Of a stretch of DNA of 64,000 nt, positions 43,498-53,677 are shown piece after piece (the first letter of the stretch is position 1; each line of letters starts with the position of its first letter). The notes below the pieces were generated by a model that searched no databases, was not told where the DNA came from, and worked only from the letters and a program-made list of their open reading frames with translations. The stretch covers positions 2,368,001 through 2,432,000 of the forward strand of contig NZ_CP033365.1 of the NCBI RefSeq assembly GCF_013170825.1. Direction: 5' to 3'. Both the position numbers and the translations under genes were made by a program. The DNA is from Mesorhizobium sp. NZP2298. Lineage in GTDB: Bacteria > Pseudomonadota > Alphaproteobacteria > Rhizobiales > Rhizobiaceae.

Positions 43498-44434
43498 GCG
43501 ACAGCCTTCCCCGGCTGACCACTGCCTGCATTCAGGCCGGCATAGGAGCCATCGGCGGTCATCGCCATGTGCAGGCGCACCAGTGCGTCGGACGCCAGCC
43601 GATCGGTGTGGTTGACGGTGAAACTCCAGCCGAGCCGCTTGCACCAGCCGGCCAATTCCGCGCGGCGTGCGGTGTAGAGCAGGCGATACTCGTCGCCGAG
43701 CATTTCGGCACGCCCGGCGGTCAGTTTTTCGCCGGTCTCGGGATCGGTGAACTCGGTGCGGCCGGCATAGGGGAAGGTTTCCTCGGCCGGGTCGGCGACC
43801 TCGATCAGATGCGCGCGCACGCCGTGGCGGGCAAGCACATCGAGCCATTCCATCGTCTCTTCGACCGGATCGAGAAAGTCACTGGCGATGACGATGTCGC
43901 AGAACCGCCTGATGTCCGACAGATCAGGCTTGGCCGGCAGATCGCCGGCATGCATCAACTGGGCGGCGATGCGCTCGGCGCCATTGCGGGCCGTGAACGG
44001 ATCGGTCAGTCCCGGCCAGGCGATGCGCTCGCCGCTGCGCGACAACAATTCGGCCATGGCCAGCGCCAGCACCAACGCACGCGATTGCTTGGAAACGCTG
44101 GCGCCGGTCGACTTGTAGAGCATCGACGGCGAAGGGTCTGCCCACAGCCACACCGTATGGGCGGCTTCCCATTCGCGGTCGCGCACATAGGTGTGGTCGT
44201 CGCGCGCCGAGCGGCGCCAGTCGATGCGCGAGGAATCGCCCTCGACATAGGGCCGGAACTGCCAGAAATTCTCGCCGATGCCGCGTTTGCGGCGACCATG
44301 CCAGCCGGCGATCACGGTGTTGACGATGCGGCGCGCCTCGACCAGCAGGTCGGGCACAAGCGAAGCCCGCAACCGGCCACGGGCGAGCGCGTCGCGCGTC
44401 GCTGCCGGAGCCTGGACCTCGCCGATTCGCGTCA

Positions 44435-44438
<4 letters not shown>
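43494..44438 (-). CDS. DUF58-domain protein
   Basis: The 314-residue cytosolic protein has the DUF58 core FWQFRPYVEGDSSRIDWRRSARDD, followed by a VWA-like fold (VWLWADPSPSMLYKS; DIVIASDFLDPVEETMEWL). DUF58 proteins are regular partners of MoxR ATPases. The gene overlaps both neighbours by four bases (ATGA at 44435 and 43494), so translation is probably coupled across the whole group. It is an adaptor or substrate-binding component of unknown specific role. Confidence 0.88.
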
Positions 44439-45439
<1,001 letters not shown>

Positions 45440-45581
45440 GTCGCATCGATCCCTTTGCTTGGAAATACCGGCCCGCACCATATCATAGGTTGCCGCGATT
45501 CGGCCTCGCGTAGCGCCTATGGTCGAACTTAAATCACAGACTTAGGCTGACAAGCGGAACAACAGTGACTATTTCGTGACG

Positions 45582-46211
45582 ATGACGGAACACGACGAAC
45601 ATCGCCAACAAAGCCTTACCCAGGCAACCGAGGCGCGGGGCCTCGAGGCGCTGATCTCGCGCGCGGCGCGTGCCGGCAAGGGCGCGGCCCCCGTCGAGCG
45701 CTGGAATCCAGACTTTTGCGGCGATCTCGACATGGAGATCAAGGCCGACGGCACCTGGTTTTACCTGGGAACGCCGATCGGCCGCATGCCGCTGGTGCAG
45801 CTTTTCTCCTCGGTGCTGCGCAAGGACGCGGACGGCAGGACCTATCTTGTGACGCCGGTGGAAAAAGTCGGCATCCGCGTCGCCGACGCGCCGTTCATCG
45901 CCGTCGAACTGGATGTTTCGGGCAGCGGCGAGGAACAGATCATCACCTTCCGCACCAATGTCGGCGACGTGGTCGAGGCCGGACCGGAGCGGCCGCTGCG
46001 CTTCGTGGACGAGAACGAGACCGGCGGCCTGAAGCCCTATGTGCTGGTACGCGGCCGGCTGGAAGCGCTGGTGGCGCGGCCTGTCATGTACGAACTGGTC
46101 GGGCATGGCGAAGAGATCGAGGTCGGCGGCGAGACCATGTTCGCGGTCCGCTCGAAGGGCGCTGTGTTTCCAATCATGCCGGCTGGCCAACTGAAGCGGC
46201 TGAGCGCATGA
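45582..46211 (+). CDS. DUF1285-domain protein
   Basis: The protein of about 209 residues has the DUF1285 core: PVERWNPDFCGDLDMEIKADGTWFYLGTPIGR, LVQLFSSVLRKDADGRTYLVTPVEKVGI and FITFRTN-like IITFRTNVGDVV. The function is unknown. A GTG six bases upstream (45576) is an alternative start, and neither has a clear Shine-Dalgarno sequence. It is the first of three genes joined by four-base overlaps: DUF1285, Nudix and cca. It diverges from moxR. Confidence 0.83.
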   Translation: MTEHDEHRQQSLTQATEARGLEALISRAARAGKGAAPVERWNPDFCGDLDMEIKADGTWFYLGTPIGRMPLVQLFSSVLRKDADGRTYLVTPVEKVGIRVADAPFIAVELDVSGSGEEQIITFRTNVGDVVEAGPERPLRFVDENETGGLKPYVLVRGRLEALVARPVMYELVGHGEEIEVGGETMFAVRSKGAVFPIMPAGQLKRLSA

Positions 46212-46843
46212 TGGACCAGGTGTCACCGGCGCCGTTTTCATCGGCGGATTTTCGCGCGCGCTTTGCCGCGCAGCCGCAAGCGCATGCCAGTGACGATTAT
46301 GGCGACCATCGCTTCAATCCGGGCCATCCGCGCCTCAACCAGGGCAAGGCGCTGCGCAACGCGGCGGTGCTGATCCCGTTGGTCGATCATGATGGCGAGG
46401 CCACGGTTCTCCTGACCAAACGGGCCGAAAAGCTGCGCAGCCATTCGGGACAGGTGGCCTTTCCCGGCGGCACCATCGACCCGACCGACGCAAGCCCGGA
46501 AGCGGCGGCGCTGCGCGAGACCTTCGAGGAGATCGGGCTTGGCCGGGACCGCATCGAGATCATCGGCCGCATGCCGGACTATGTCGCCGGCAGCGGCTAC
46601 AGGATCGCGCCGGTGCTCGGCATCGTTCGGCCGGGCTTCCAGCTAAGCTTGAACGCCGACGAAGTCGATGCCGCCTTCGAAGTGCCGTTGCACTTCCTGA
46701 TGGACCCGCTGAACCACAAGCGCGACAGCCGCATGTGGAACGATCTCGAATGGTTCTTCTATGACATGCCCTATGGCGACCGGCGCATCTGGGGCGTCAC
46801 CGCCGGCATCATCCGCACGCTCTATGAAAGGCTTTATGCGTGA
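46208..46843 (+). CDS. Nudix-family CoA pyrophosphatase
   Basis: The 211-residue hydrolase has the Nudix box GGTIDPTDASPEAAALRETFEEIGL (about residues 91-115), preceded by the CoA-pyrophosphatase signature LLTKRAEKLRSHSGQVAFPGG. It cleaves coenzyme A to 4'-phosphopantetheine and adenosine 3',5'-bisphosphate. The start overlaps the DUF1285 stop (ATGA), with a second ATG immediately after. The stop overlaps the GTG start of cca. This order is common in rhizobia, as far as I recall. Confidence 0.9.
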   Translation: MMDQVSPAPFSSADFRARFAAQPQAHASDDYGDHRFNPGHPRLNQGKALRNAAVLIPLVDHDGEATVLLTKRAEKLRSHSGQVAFPGGTIDPTDASPEAAALRETFEEIGLGRDRIEIIGRMPDYVAGSGYRIAPVLGIVRPGFQLSLNADEVDAAFEVPLHFLMDPLNHKRDSRMWNDLEWFFYDMPYGDRRIWGVTAGIIRTLYERLYA

Positions 46844-48105
46844 GTGTTTCGATCGCGGGCAGGGCCGACTGGCTCGCCGACAAGCATTTGCAGCGCCTGC
46901 TTGCCGCCCTGGCTGAAGGGGGCGAAGAGGCGCGTGTCGCCGGTGGCGCGGTGCGCAACACGCTGATGGGCCAATCGGTTGCCGACGTCGACATCGCCAC
47001 CACCTGTTTGCCTGACGAAACCATTCGCCGCGCCGGGGCGGAAGGTTTCAAGCCGGTGCCAACCGGCATCGAGCACGGTACGATCACCGTCGTCGCCGGC
47101 GGCAAGCCCTATGAAGTCACCACCTTGCGCGCCGATGTCGAGACCGACGGCCGCCGCGCCAAGGTGTCGTTCGGGCGCGACTGGAAGCTCGACGCCGAGC
47201 GGCGCGACTTCACCATAAACGCGCTCTACGCCGACGCCGATGGCACTGTCGTCGACCTGGTCGGCGGCATCGCCGACATCGAGGCGCGCCGGCTGCGCTT
47301 CATCGGCGACCCGGAAGCGCGCATCCGCGAGGATTATCTGCGCATCCTGCGCTTCTTCCGCTTCTTCGCCTGGTATGGCGAGGGCCGGCCGGACGCCGAA
47401 GGGCTGAAAGCCTGCGCCCGGCTGAAGGAGGGCTTGGCTCAACTTTCGGCGGAGCGCGTCTGGTCCGAGCTGAAGAAGCTTCTGTCGGCACCTGACCCGT
47501 CGCGGGCGTTGCTGTGGATGCGGCAGGCAAGTGTGCTGACCACCGCGCTGCCGGAAAGCGAGAAATGGGGCATCGATGCCATCCATGGGCTGACCAAAGC
47601 CGAAACGGATCTCGGCTGGGCGGCGGATCCGCTGCTGCGGCTGGAGGCGATCGTGCCGCCGGATGCCGCGCGCATGCAAACGCTTGCCGAGCGACTCAGA
47701 TTTTCGACCGATGAAGCATACCGCTTGCGCCATTGGGCACTCACGACCGCCGTCGAGCCGAAGATTACCGAGGGCGAACTGGCCAAGCGGCTCTATCGCG
47801 GCGACCGGAAAGGGTTTGTCGACCGCCTGCGGCTGTCGCTTGCGGCAGCGCGGGTGCGCGCTGTCGAGAACAATGACGCGCTGCTAGAGGCCGGTGGCTT
47901 TTCGCGCCTGCTGGCCTTCGCGCTCAAATGGCAAAAGCCGGTGTTTCCGCTGAAAGGCGCCGATCTGACGGCGCTCGGCGCGACCCCAGGGCCGAAGCTG
48001 GGTGAAATCCTCAAGAACCTCGAGGCGGAATGGATCGATGCCGGATTTGCGCCGGACCGCGGCGCGCTGCTCGAACGCGCCGCGCAAGCCCTGAACGCCG
48101 GATAG
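46840..48105 (+). CDS. cca: CCA tRNA nucleotidyltransferase
   Basis: The 421-residue enzyme adds or repairs the 3' CCA of tRNAs. The polymerase-beta-like head has ARVAGGAVRNTLMGQSVADVDIATT with the catalytic Asp pair. DAERRDFTINALYAD (base-selection motif) and FIGDPEARIREDYLRILRFFRFFAWYG follow. The C-terminal helical body holds the tRNA. Initiation is at a GTG (46840) overlapping the Nudix stop, with AAAGG 8 nt upstream. Confidence 0.94.
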   Translation: MSVSIAGRADWLADKHLQRLLAALAEGGEEARVAGGAVRNTLMGQSVADVDIATTCLPDETIRRAGAEGFKPVPTGIEHGTITVVAGGKPYEVTTLRADVETDGRRAKVSFGRDWKLDAERRDFTINALYADADGTVVDLVGGIADIEARRLRFIGDPEARIREDYLRILRFFRFFAWYGEGRPDAEGLKACARLKEGLAQLSAERVWSELKKLLSAPDPSRALLWMRQASVLTTALPESEKWGIDAIHGLTKAETDLGWAADPLLRLEAIVPPDAARMQTLAERLRFSTDEAYRLRHWALTTAVEPKITEGELAKRLYRGDRKGFVDRLRLSLAAARVRAVENNDALLEAGGFSRLLAFALKWQKPVFPLKGADLTALGATPGPKLGEILKNLEAEWIDAGFAPDRGALLERAAQALNAG

Positions 48106-48123
48106 GGTACTAGCTGCTTCAGG

Positions 48124-48309
48124 TCAGGCTGCGTCGCGGGCTTTTTCGATGCGCGAGCGGATCGCCTCGATCATCGTTTCGCGGATAACAGTCTCACCAT
48201 GCGTCTCACGCATATGCTCGACGGCACGGCGCATCACTTCGGCTTCCTCGTCGGCACGGGTGTGCCAGTCACAGCCGGGAACGAGCGACCCGCAGTGGAA
48301 TTGCTTCAT
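48124..48309 (-). CDS. DUF1059 small protein
   Basis: The 61-residue cytosolic protein starts MKQFHCGSLVPGCDWHTRAD, with Cys/His residues of the DUF1059 family and an HMRETHGETV region that may complete a metal site. A strong AAAGGAG precedes the ATG at 48309; the longer frame adds 23 unrelated residues. It converges with cca (18-bp gap) and is followed by no terminator I can see. The function is unknown, probably a zinc-binding helper. Confidence 0.8.
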   Translation of the reverse strand: MKQFHCGSLVPGCDWHTRADEEAEVMRRAVEHMRETHGETVIRETMIEAIRSRIEKARDAA

Positions 48310-48476
48310 CGGATTTCTCCTTTTTCCTCCGTGAAGCCTGTCAAAGGCTCCACAACTCCTTTGCCCACGGTCGATCACAAGTGAGGCCTTTGGACCATGA
48401 GCAGGGCAGAGACGATAACACGGAAGGGGCAGTCTGGTTGCATCAAAGCTCCGTGCGCCTTGCGCTTACCTGACAT
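48310..48476. other. Gap between hemF and the DUF1059 gene
   Basis: This 167-bp region contains the DUF1059 promoter and the hemF 3' end. Apart from CAAAGGC near 48349 and some AT-rich patches I see no hairpin or operator. Confidence 0.4.
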
Positions 48477-49391
48477 TTACGGCCAGCGGACTTCTGGCGG
48501 CAGGCTGGACAGGATCGAGGCGACATTGCCGCCGGTTTTCAGGCCGAAGATGGTGCCGCGGTCATAAAGCAGGTTGAATTCGACGTAGCGGCCACGGCGG
48601 ATGAGCTGTTCGTCGCGGTCACCGTCGGTCCAGTTCTCGTTGAAGTTGGCGCGCACGAGGTGGCCGTAGACGACAAGGAAGGAACGCCCGACATCCTGGA
48701 CGAAGTTGAAGTCGGCATTCCAGCCGCCTTTCTCCTCGCCCGAATGCAGCCAGTCGAAGAAGATGCCGCCGGTGCCGCGCGGCTCGTTGCGGTGGGCTAA
48801 GAAGAAGTACTCGTCGCACCAGCTCTTGAATTTCGGATGGTCGGCGACGCCGGCGTTCTTCTCGCAAGCGAACTGCATGGCGCGGTGGAAGGCGACGGTG
48901 TCGGGATCGTCCTGGGTGCGGCGGCGTTCGAGCACGGGGGTCAGGTCGGCGCCGCCGCCGAACCACTGACGCGAGGTCACCACCATGCGCGTGTTCATGT
49001 GCACGGCCGGCACGTTGGGATTCCAGGGGTGCGCGATCAGCGAAATGCCGGATGCCCAGAAACGCGGGTCTTCCTCGGCGCCGGGCATCTGCTTCCTGAA
49101 TTCAGGCGAGAACTCGCCATAGACGGTCGAGGTGTGGACGCCGACCTTCTCGAAGACACGGCCATGCATCATCGACATGGTGCCGCCGCCGCCCTTGCCC
49201 TGGTCACGCTCCCAAGGCGTCTTCTCGAAACGGCCCGGGGACCATGAGGCCAGTGGGCCCTGGAGATCCTGCTCGATCTGCTCGAAGGCGCCGCAGATGC
49301 GTTCGCGCAGCGCCTCGAACCACAGGCGGGCTTTCATCTTCTTCTCTTCGATGTCGGCGGGCAGGCCGGCAGGTAGTTCGGGTCGTTCCAA
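48477..49391 (-). CDS. hemF: Oxygen-dependent coproporphyrinogen III oxidase
   Basis: The 304-residue enzyme decarboxylates coproporphyrinogen III to protoporphyrinogen IX using O2 in heme synthesis. Conserved segments are [54 protein letters not shown], and [11 protein letters not shown]. The TTG ending at 49391 is preferred as the start because GGAG lies 7 nt upstream and the N-terminus becomes [18 protein letters not shown], with a normal family length. The in-frame ATG further upstream adds 29 residues. Confidence 0.93.
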   Translation of the reverse strand: MERPELPAGLPADIEEKKMKARLWFEALRERICGAFEQIEQDLQGPLASWSPGRFEKTPWERDQGKGGGGTMSMMHGRVFEKVGVHTSTVYGEFSPEFRKQMPGAEEDPRFWASGISLIAHPWNPNVPAVHMNTRMVVTSRQWFGGGADLTPVLERRRTQDDPDTVAFHRAMQFACEKNAGVADHPKFKSWCDEYFFLAHRNEPRGTGGIFFDWLHSGEEKGGWNADFNFVQDVGRSFLVVYGHLVRANFNENWTDGDRDEQLIRRGRYVEFNLLYDRGTIFGLKTGGNVASILSSLPPEVRWP

Positions 49392-49539
49392 GTGCCGTCT
49401 CCGATTGCGGGGCGGTGAGTCGACAAAAGACTCGTCTTTTCCGGGCGCGATCCCTAATCTCCTGAGGAACAGGGTCAAGTCCCGTTGCAGCGCCGCGCGT
49501 CTATTGGACGCGCAGGGAACGCCGCAGGACTTTGGTTTT

Positions 49540-49579
49540 GCGCGTGATCCTTTCCGAAACCCGGTTTCGGATCATGCGC
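49540..49579. repeat. Dispersed palindromic element, copy 3
   Basis: GCGC-TGATCC at the left pairs with GGATCA-GCGC at the right, around an inner CCGAAACC/GGTTTCGG core. It lies between hemF and a small plus-strand gene. The CCGAAA core is shared with the elements at 20974 and 22174. Confidence 0.7.
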
Positions 49580-49600
49580 TGCGGTGCAAGGAGTTTTTTC

Positions 49601-49858
49601 GTGCGCACCCCGGCAAGACCGCCGCTGGATGGCTTGAAGAAAAGGCTCGACCAAAGTCGGGCCGAGCGCGCACGCATGCCGCGCGACGGTTTCCTGCGCG
49701 AAACCTTCGTCCTGCCGCGCTCCGATGCGCGGCTCAAGGCCAAGGAATGGTTCGAGCGCTTTCCGAAGCAAGCCTACTGGACCGAGATCGAAAGCTGGTT
49801 CGAGCGCCCCGGCGACCTGATCGAGTTCACGATAAGGCGGTTGCCGGTGGCGGATTAG
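49601..49858 (+). CDS. Small conserved-looking protein, unknown function
   Basis: The 85-residue protein begins at a GTG with AAGGAG 7 nt upstream, the best Shine-Dalgarno sequence in this stretch. It reads [22 protein letters not shown] and ends [26 protein letters not shown]. An earlier ATG in frame would put the palindrome into the coding part, so I reject it. Charge and length suggest a small cytosolic protein; I do not recognise a family. The 3' end overlaps soxR by four bases in convergent orientation. Confidence 0.65.
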   Translation: MRTPARPPLDGLKKRLDQSRAERARMPRDGFLRETFVLPRSDARLKAKEWFERFPKQAYWTEIESWFERPGDLIEFTIRRLPVAD

Positions 49859-50301
49859 GACCCCACCACCAGACGCCTCGCCCCCGTGCCTTGCCTTGCC
49901 AGCCGGTCGCCCTTGTTCCTGAGCGGGCATTTGTCGATAGACATGCAGCCGCAGCCGATACAGTCGGTCAGCCCGTCGCGCAGTTTCTTCAACTGAGCGA
50001 TCTTGTGGTCGAGCCCATCGCGCCAGGCCGTTGAAAGCAGGCTCCAGTCATCGCGCGTCGGCGTGCGGCCTTCCGGCAGTGATGCCAGTGCCTCGCCGAT
50101 CTCGGCGAGCGAGATGCCGACCTCCTGGGCGATCCGGATGATCGCCACCCGCCGCAGCACGTCGCGGCCGTAGCGCCGCTGGTTGCCCGACGTGCGATGG
50201 CTGCGGATCAACCCGCGCGCTTCATAGAAATGCAGCGCCGACACCGCGACGCCGCTGCGCATGGCCACCTGGCCGACCGTCAATTCCGTTACTGGAGCCA
50301 T
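49855..50301 (-). CDS. soxR: Redox-sensitive transcriptional activator SoxR
   Basis: The 148-residue MerR-family regulator has an N-terminal HTH ([24 protein letters not shown]) and a dimer helix. The [2Fe-2S] site is Cys114-x2-Cys117-x-Cys119-x5-Cys125 ([13 protein letters not shown]). It responds to redox-cycling compounds. Just upstream is a near-consensus SoxR box in a promoter with a 19-bp spacer that reads away from soxR. Unlike enterics, most non-enteric SoxR proteins control redox-active-compound genes directly rather than soxS. Confidence 0.93.
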   Translation of the reverse strand: MAPVTELTVGQVAMRSGVAVSALHFYEARGLIRSHRTSGNQRRYGRDVLRRVAIIRIAQEVGISLAEIGEALASLPEGRTPTRDDWSLLSTAWRDGLDHKIAQLKKLRDGLTDCIGCGCMSIDKCPLRNKGDRLARQGTGARRLVVGS

Positions 50302-50316
50302 TTCCGACTTTTCCGC

Positions 50317-50347
50317 TTGACCTCAAGTTAGGTTGAGCTTGTAGCGA
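50317..50347 (+). promoter_or_regulatory. SoxR-type promoter with 19-bp spacer
   Basis: TTGACC (50317-50322) and TAGCGA (50342-50347) are separated by 19 bp that include CCTCAAGTTAGGTTGAGC, a close match to the SoxR box consensus CCTCAAGTTAACTTGAGG. The long spacer is the hallmark of MerR-family activation. It faces right, where trmL ends on the opposite strand within 120 bp. No complete target gene is seen. Confidence 0.8.
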
Positions 50348-50460
50348 AGAAATACTGATCGGGCAAATGACAGGAGAAGGCGATGTGCGCCTGGGTGAGA
50401 ATGACTGGAGAAACCACTGTCGTCGGCGACGGCAAGGGCGCTGTCGACGGGCCGCCGATC

Positions 50461-50919
50461 CTATCCGAGCTGCCGGATGGCTTCGCCCGCCACCATGGCG
50501 ACGGACAACGCGACGTTTATGCTGCGCGCGGTGCCCTGCATGGGGATGGTCAGCCGCGCATCCGCCGCCTGATGGACAGGATCCGGCACGCCTGCGGATT
50601 CGCGGCCAAACAAGAGGATGTCGCCGTCGGCGAAGGTGAAGCCGGTATAGGCGGTCGTGGCTTTGGTCGACAGCAGCACCAGCCGGTGCGCGCTGGCCTT
50701 GCGCCAATCCTCGAAGGTCTGCCAGTCGACATGGCGGGTCAGAGCAGCCATTTCGAGATAATCCATGCCGGCGCGCTTCAGCGCCTTGTCGGAGAGCGGA
50801 AAGCCGGCCGGCTCGATGATGTCGACGCCGAGCCCGAGGCACGCGGCGAAGCGCAGGATTGTCCCGGTATTGCCGGCAATGTCAGGCTGGTAGAGCGCGA
50901 TGCGGAGACGACGGTTCAT
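50461..50919 (-). CDS. trmL: tRNA (cytidine(34)-2'-O)-methyltransferase TrmL
   Basis: The 152-residue SPOUT methyltransferase modifies the wobble base of some leucine tRNAs using SAM. Knot motifs are LRIALYQPDIAGNTGTILRFAACLG, LLFGRESAGVPDPVH and LTIPMQGTARSINVALSVAMVAGEAIRQLG. The length is standard (about 155). It is on the minus strand, and its stop is 113 bp from the SoxR-type promoter. Confidence 0.93.
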   Translation of the reverse strand: MNRRLRIALYQPDIAGNTGTILRFAACLGLGVDIIEPAGFPLSDKALKRAGMDYLEMAALTRHVDWQTFEDWRKASAHRLVLLSTKATTAYTGFTFADGDILLFGRESAGVPDPVHQAADARLTIPMQGTARSINVALSVAMVAGEAIRQLG

Positions 50920-51059
50920 TTCCGCGTCCTTCTAATAAGTGGCAGATCGGCCACAGGGGCCTCTCGGTTTTGGAAATTCCTGGACCTGCGGGTGGCCATT
51001 TTTTGCGAAGTCGGGTATACGGCCAGCATTGTCAACCCGAACCGATGGAGGGGTAATTC

Positions 51060-51137
51060 ATGATGACCATGCACATCCAGCGCCCCTCTCGTGGGCTTGT
51101 ACGCCTGCCGGCGGTTTCGGTACGACGATTCTCCTGA
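51060..51137 (+). CDS. Possible 25-aa leader peptide
   Basis: GGAGGGG at 51047-51053 precedes ATG ATG ACC ATG by 6 nt, a strong ribosome-binding site. The ORF encodes MMTMHIQRPSRGLVRLPAVS and then VRRFS, rich in Arg, and stops at TGA. A hairpin (GCCGAAA/TTTCGGC at 51167-51185) follows before the next gene. The position resembles a leader peptide controlling the genes downstream, but this is inference; the ORF may be an isolated small protein. Confidence 0.4.
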   Translation: MMTMHIQRPSRGLVRLPAVSVRRFS

Positions 51138-51365
51138 CTCTCTAAGACTTGATCGCACCGATTCCCGCCGAAACACCTTTTCGGCCCTTGAAGGAATCCT
51201 GCGATGTTTTTCAAAAAGTCAAAAGGGCTGAACGCCCAGTCTGAACATGTCCGGACCGATGCTTGGCGTCGCGTCCGGACCGACGCAACCCACGCCTCCG
51301 GCCGAATGCCGGCGGAGGATGTTGCTTCGCCTTTTTATCGCTATTTTCACACGGAGGACGGACCA

Positions 51366-51761
51366 ATGTTCGATCCCTACAGAATACCGGGCTCCAGGAG
51401 CCTGCATGTCCACCGGCTGCCGACATGGGCGCTACTGATCGGCGACACTTATTCGTCGGCGGTTCATGCCGAAGTCCGCCGCCGCCCGCATCGCGGCATG
51501 CTGCCGGATGTCGATTTCTCGCGCGCCGTTCCCGATCCGAGCCGGCCGTCGCTGGTGCGCCGGATCATCCGGCTGATCCGACCGGGCGCGAAAAACCGGG
51601 CTGGCGGCACGGTGTCGGCAGGATCGACAAACGCGCCTGTCGGCGAAAAGCCCGCGAACCCCTATATAGCGCGAAGCAGGGCCGACGGTCCGGGTGATTC
51701 CCGACCGTCGGCCCTCGGCGCCATGCGGGCCGGGGATTTCGTACGTCGCCAAGCCGCGTAA
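51366..51761 (+). CDS. Uncharacterised protein upstream of ABC exporter
   Basis: I do not recognise this 131-residue basic protein (MFDPYRIPGSRSLHVHRLPTW; SLVRRIIRLIRPG). It has no strong membrane span. Two starts have good ribosome-binding sites in the same frame: 51204 (AAGGA) and 51366 (GGAGG). I prefer 51366 because third-position GC is higher after it and the upstream 54 codons look non-coding. It ends 29 bp before the ABC exporter genes and may share their transcript. Confidence 0.5.
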   Translation: MFDPYRIPGSRSLHVHRLPTWALLIGDTYSSAVHAEVRRRPHRGMLPDVDFSRAVPDPSRPSLVRRIIRLIRPGAKNRAGGTVSAGSTNAPVGEKPANPYIARSRADGPGDSRPSALGAMRAGDFVRRQAA

Positions 51762-51790
51762 GCGGAAAACAGATTTCACAGGCATGACTT

Positions 51791-53677
51791 ATGTTGTTGT
51801 TTAGCTGGTTTGAAAGAAGGCTCGATCCGTTCCCCGCAGCGGAACCGGTCGAGCCGCCCAAGACCCTGGTTGCCTTCTGCCTGCATTATACGCGCGGGGC
51901 ATGGCCCTATATCCTCATCGATGCGGTGCTGGTGACGGCGATCGCCATCGCGGAAGTGTGGATGTTCGGCTTCCTTGGCCGCATCGTCGACTGGCTGTCG
52001 GGGCAGAATCGCGAAACCTTCCTGCAGACGGAGGGCTGGAAGCTCGCCGGCATGGCCTTCATCGTACTGTTCGCGCTGCCCGGCACGGTGTGGCTGCATT
52101 CGCTGCTCAACCAGCAGACGCTGATGGGCAACTATCCCATGCGCATCCGCTGGCAGGTGCACCGCTACCTGCTCAAGCAGTCGATGAGCTTCTACCAGGA
52201 CGAGTTCGCCGGCCGCATCGCCACCAAGCTGATGCAGACGGCACTCGCCGTGCGCGAATGCGTCATCAAGGTGATCGACGTCCTGAACTACGTCATCGTC
52301 TACTTCCTCGGCATGCTGTTCATCGTCGGTTCGGCCGACTGGCGGCTGGCCGCGCCGCTGGGCGTCTGGCTGGTCGGCTACATACTGTTGCTGCGCTTCT
52401 TCATTCCCCGGCTGGGCAAGGTCGGCGAGGAACAGGCCAATGCGCGCTCGATCATGACCGGCCGCGTTGTCGACAGCTACTCCAACATCCAGACGGTCAA
52501 GCTGTTTTCCCATGCGCGCCGCGAGGCCACTTTCGCCAGGGAAGGCATGATGGGCTTCCTCGACACGGTCTATCGGTCGATGCGGCTGGTGACGGTGCTT
52601 TTCGGCACACTTTACATGCTGAACGCGCTGCTCCTGTTCTCGGTCACCGTCATCTCGCTGTGGCTGTGGATGGGGCAAGTGGTGACGATCGGCGCGGTCG
52701 CCGTGGTCATCGGCCTGGTGCTCAGAATGTGGGGCATGTCGCAATGGATCATGTGGGAAATGTCGGGCCTGTTCGAAAACATCGGCACGGTGCATGACGG
52801 CATCGCCTCGATCTCGCTGCCGCGCCTTGTCGAGGACAGGCCGGATGCGAAGGAGATCGCCGTTTCCAGGGGCGAGATCCGTTTCGAGGATATCCGCTTC
52901 CACTACGGCAAGCAGAAAGGCGTCATCGAAAACCTGTCGCTGGCGGTGAAGTCTGGCGAGAAGGTCGGCATTGTCGGCCGCTCGGGCGCCGGCAAGTCGA
53001 CGCTGGTCAATCTCTTGCTGCGCTTTTACGACCTGGAGGGCGGCCGGATCCTGATCGACGGCCAGGAGATCGCCGGTGTGAAGCAGGATTCACTGCGGGC
53101 GCAGATCGGCATGGTCACGCAGGACACCTCGCTTTTGCATCGTTCGGTGCGCGAGAACATCCTCTATGGCCGCCCCGACGCCACCGACGATATGCTTGTC
53201 GAGGCGGCGCGGCGAGCCGAGGCTTTGGACTTCATCGGCGGACTTTCGGACCACAACGGCCGCAAGGGGTTTGACGCCTATGTCGGCGACCGCGGCGTCA
53301 AATTGTCCGGCGGCCAGCGGCAACGCATCGCCATCGCTCGCGTTATGTTGAAGGATGCACCGATACTTATCCTTGACGAGGCGACGTCGGCGCTGGATTC
53401 CGAGGCCGAAGCGGCCATCCAGGAGAATCTCTACAAGCTCATGCAGGGCAAGACCGTTATCGCGATCGCGCACCGGCTGTCGACTATTGCGGCGATGGAC
53501 AGGCTTGTGGTGATGGATCAGGGTCGTGTCATCGAGGAAGGTTCGCACGACGAACTGGTCGCCAAAGGCGGGCTCTACGCGCAGCTCTGGCAACGCCAGT
53601 CGGGCGGGTTCCTGCTTGAGGACATACCGACCGAAGTCGCCAATGACGCAATTGCAAAGGGCCAAGCTGCCGAATGA
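51791..53677 (+). CDS. ABC exporter half (ABCB type), first subunit
   Basis: The 628-residue protein has a six-span membrane domain (about 20-330) and then an ATPase: Walker A GRSGAGKSTLVNLLLRFYDLEGG, Q-loop VTQDTSLLHR, signature KLSGGQRQRIAIARV and Walker B ILILDEATSALDSE. H-loop IAHRLST follows. It overlaps the next gene by four bases (ATGA at 53674), so the two probably form a heterodimeric exporter of lipids or drugs. Substrate specificity is not evident. Confidence 0.92.
   Translation: MLLFSWFERRLDPFPAAEPVEPPKTLVAFCLHYTRGAWPYILIDAVLVTAIAIAEVWMFGFLGRIVDWLSGQNRETFLQTEGWKLAGMAFIVLFALPGTVWLHSLLNQQTLMGNYPMRIRWQVHRYLLKQSMSFYQDEFAGRIATKLMQTALAVRECVIKVIDVLNYVIVYFLGMLFIVGSADWRLAAPLGVWLVGYILLLRFFIPRLGKVGEEQANARSIMTGRVVDSYSNIQTVKLFSHARREATFAREGMMGFLDTVYRSMRLVTVLFGTLYMLNALLLFSVTVISLWLWMGQVVTIGAVAVVIGLVLRMWGMSQWIMWEMSGLFENIGTVHDGIASISLPRLVEDRPDAKEIAVSRGEIRFEDIRFHYGKQKGVIENLSLAVKSGEKVGIVGRSGAGKSTLVNLLLRFYDLEGGRILIDGQEIAGVKQDSLRAQIGMVTQDTSLLHRSVRENILYGRPDATDDMLVEAARRAEALDFIGGLSDHNGRKGFDAYVGDRGVKLSGGQRQRIAIARVMLKDAPILILDEATSALDSEAEAAIQENLYKLMQGKTVIAIAHRLSTIAAMDRLVVMDQGRVIEEGSHDELVAKGGLYAQLWQRQSGGFLLEDIPTEVANDAIAKGQAAE

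Noticed and set aside
40675..43848. Extension of the BatA/DUF4159 protein to 1057 residues
   Set aside because: The first 117 residues are antisense-like or out of frame over DUF58. The ATG at 43497 overlaps the DUF58 stop in the usual ATGA way and starts the BatA domain.
50383..51063. 226-codon ORF downstream of the SoxR-type promoter
   Set aside because: Apart from its first codons it is the complement of trmL, with no domain. The good ribosome-binding site before it is reported in the findings instead.
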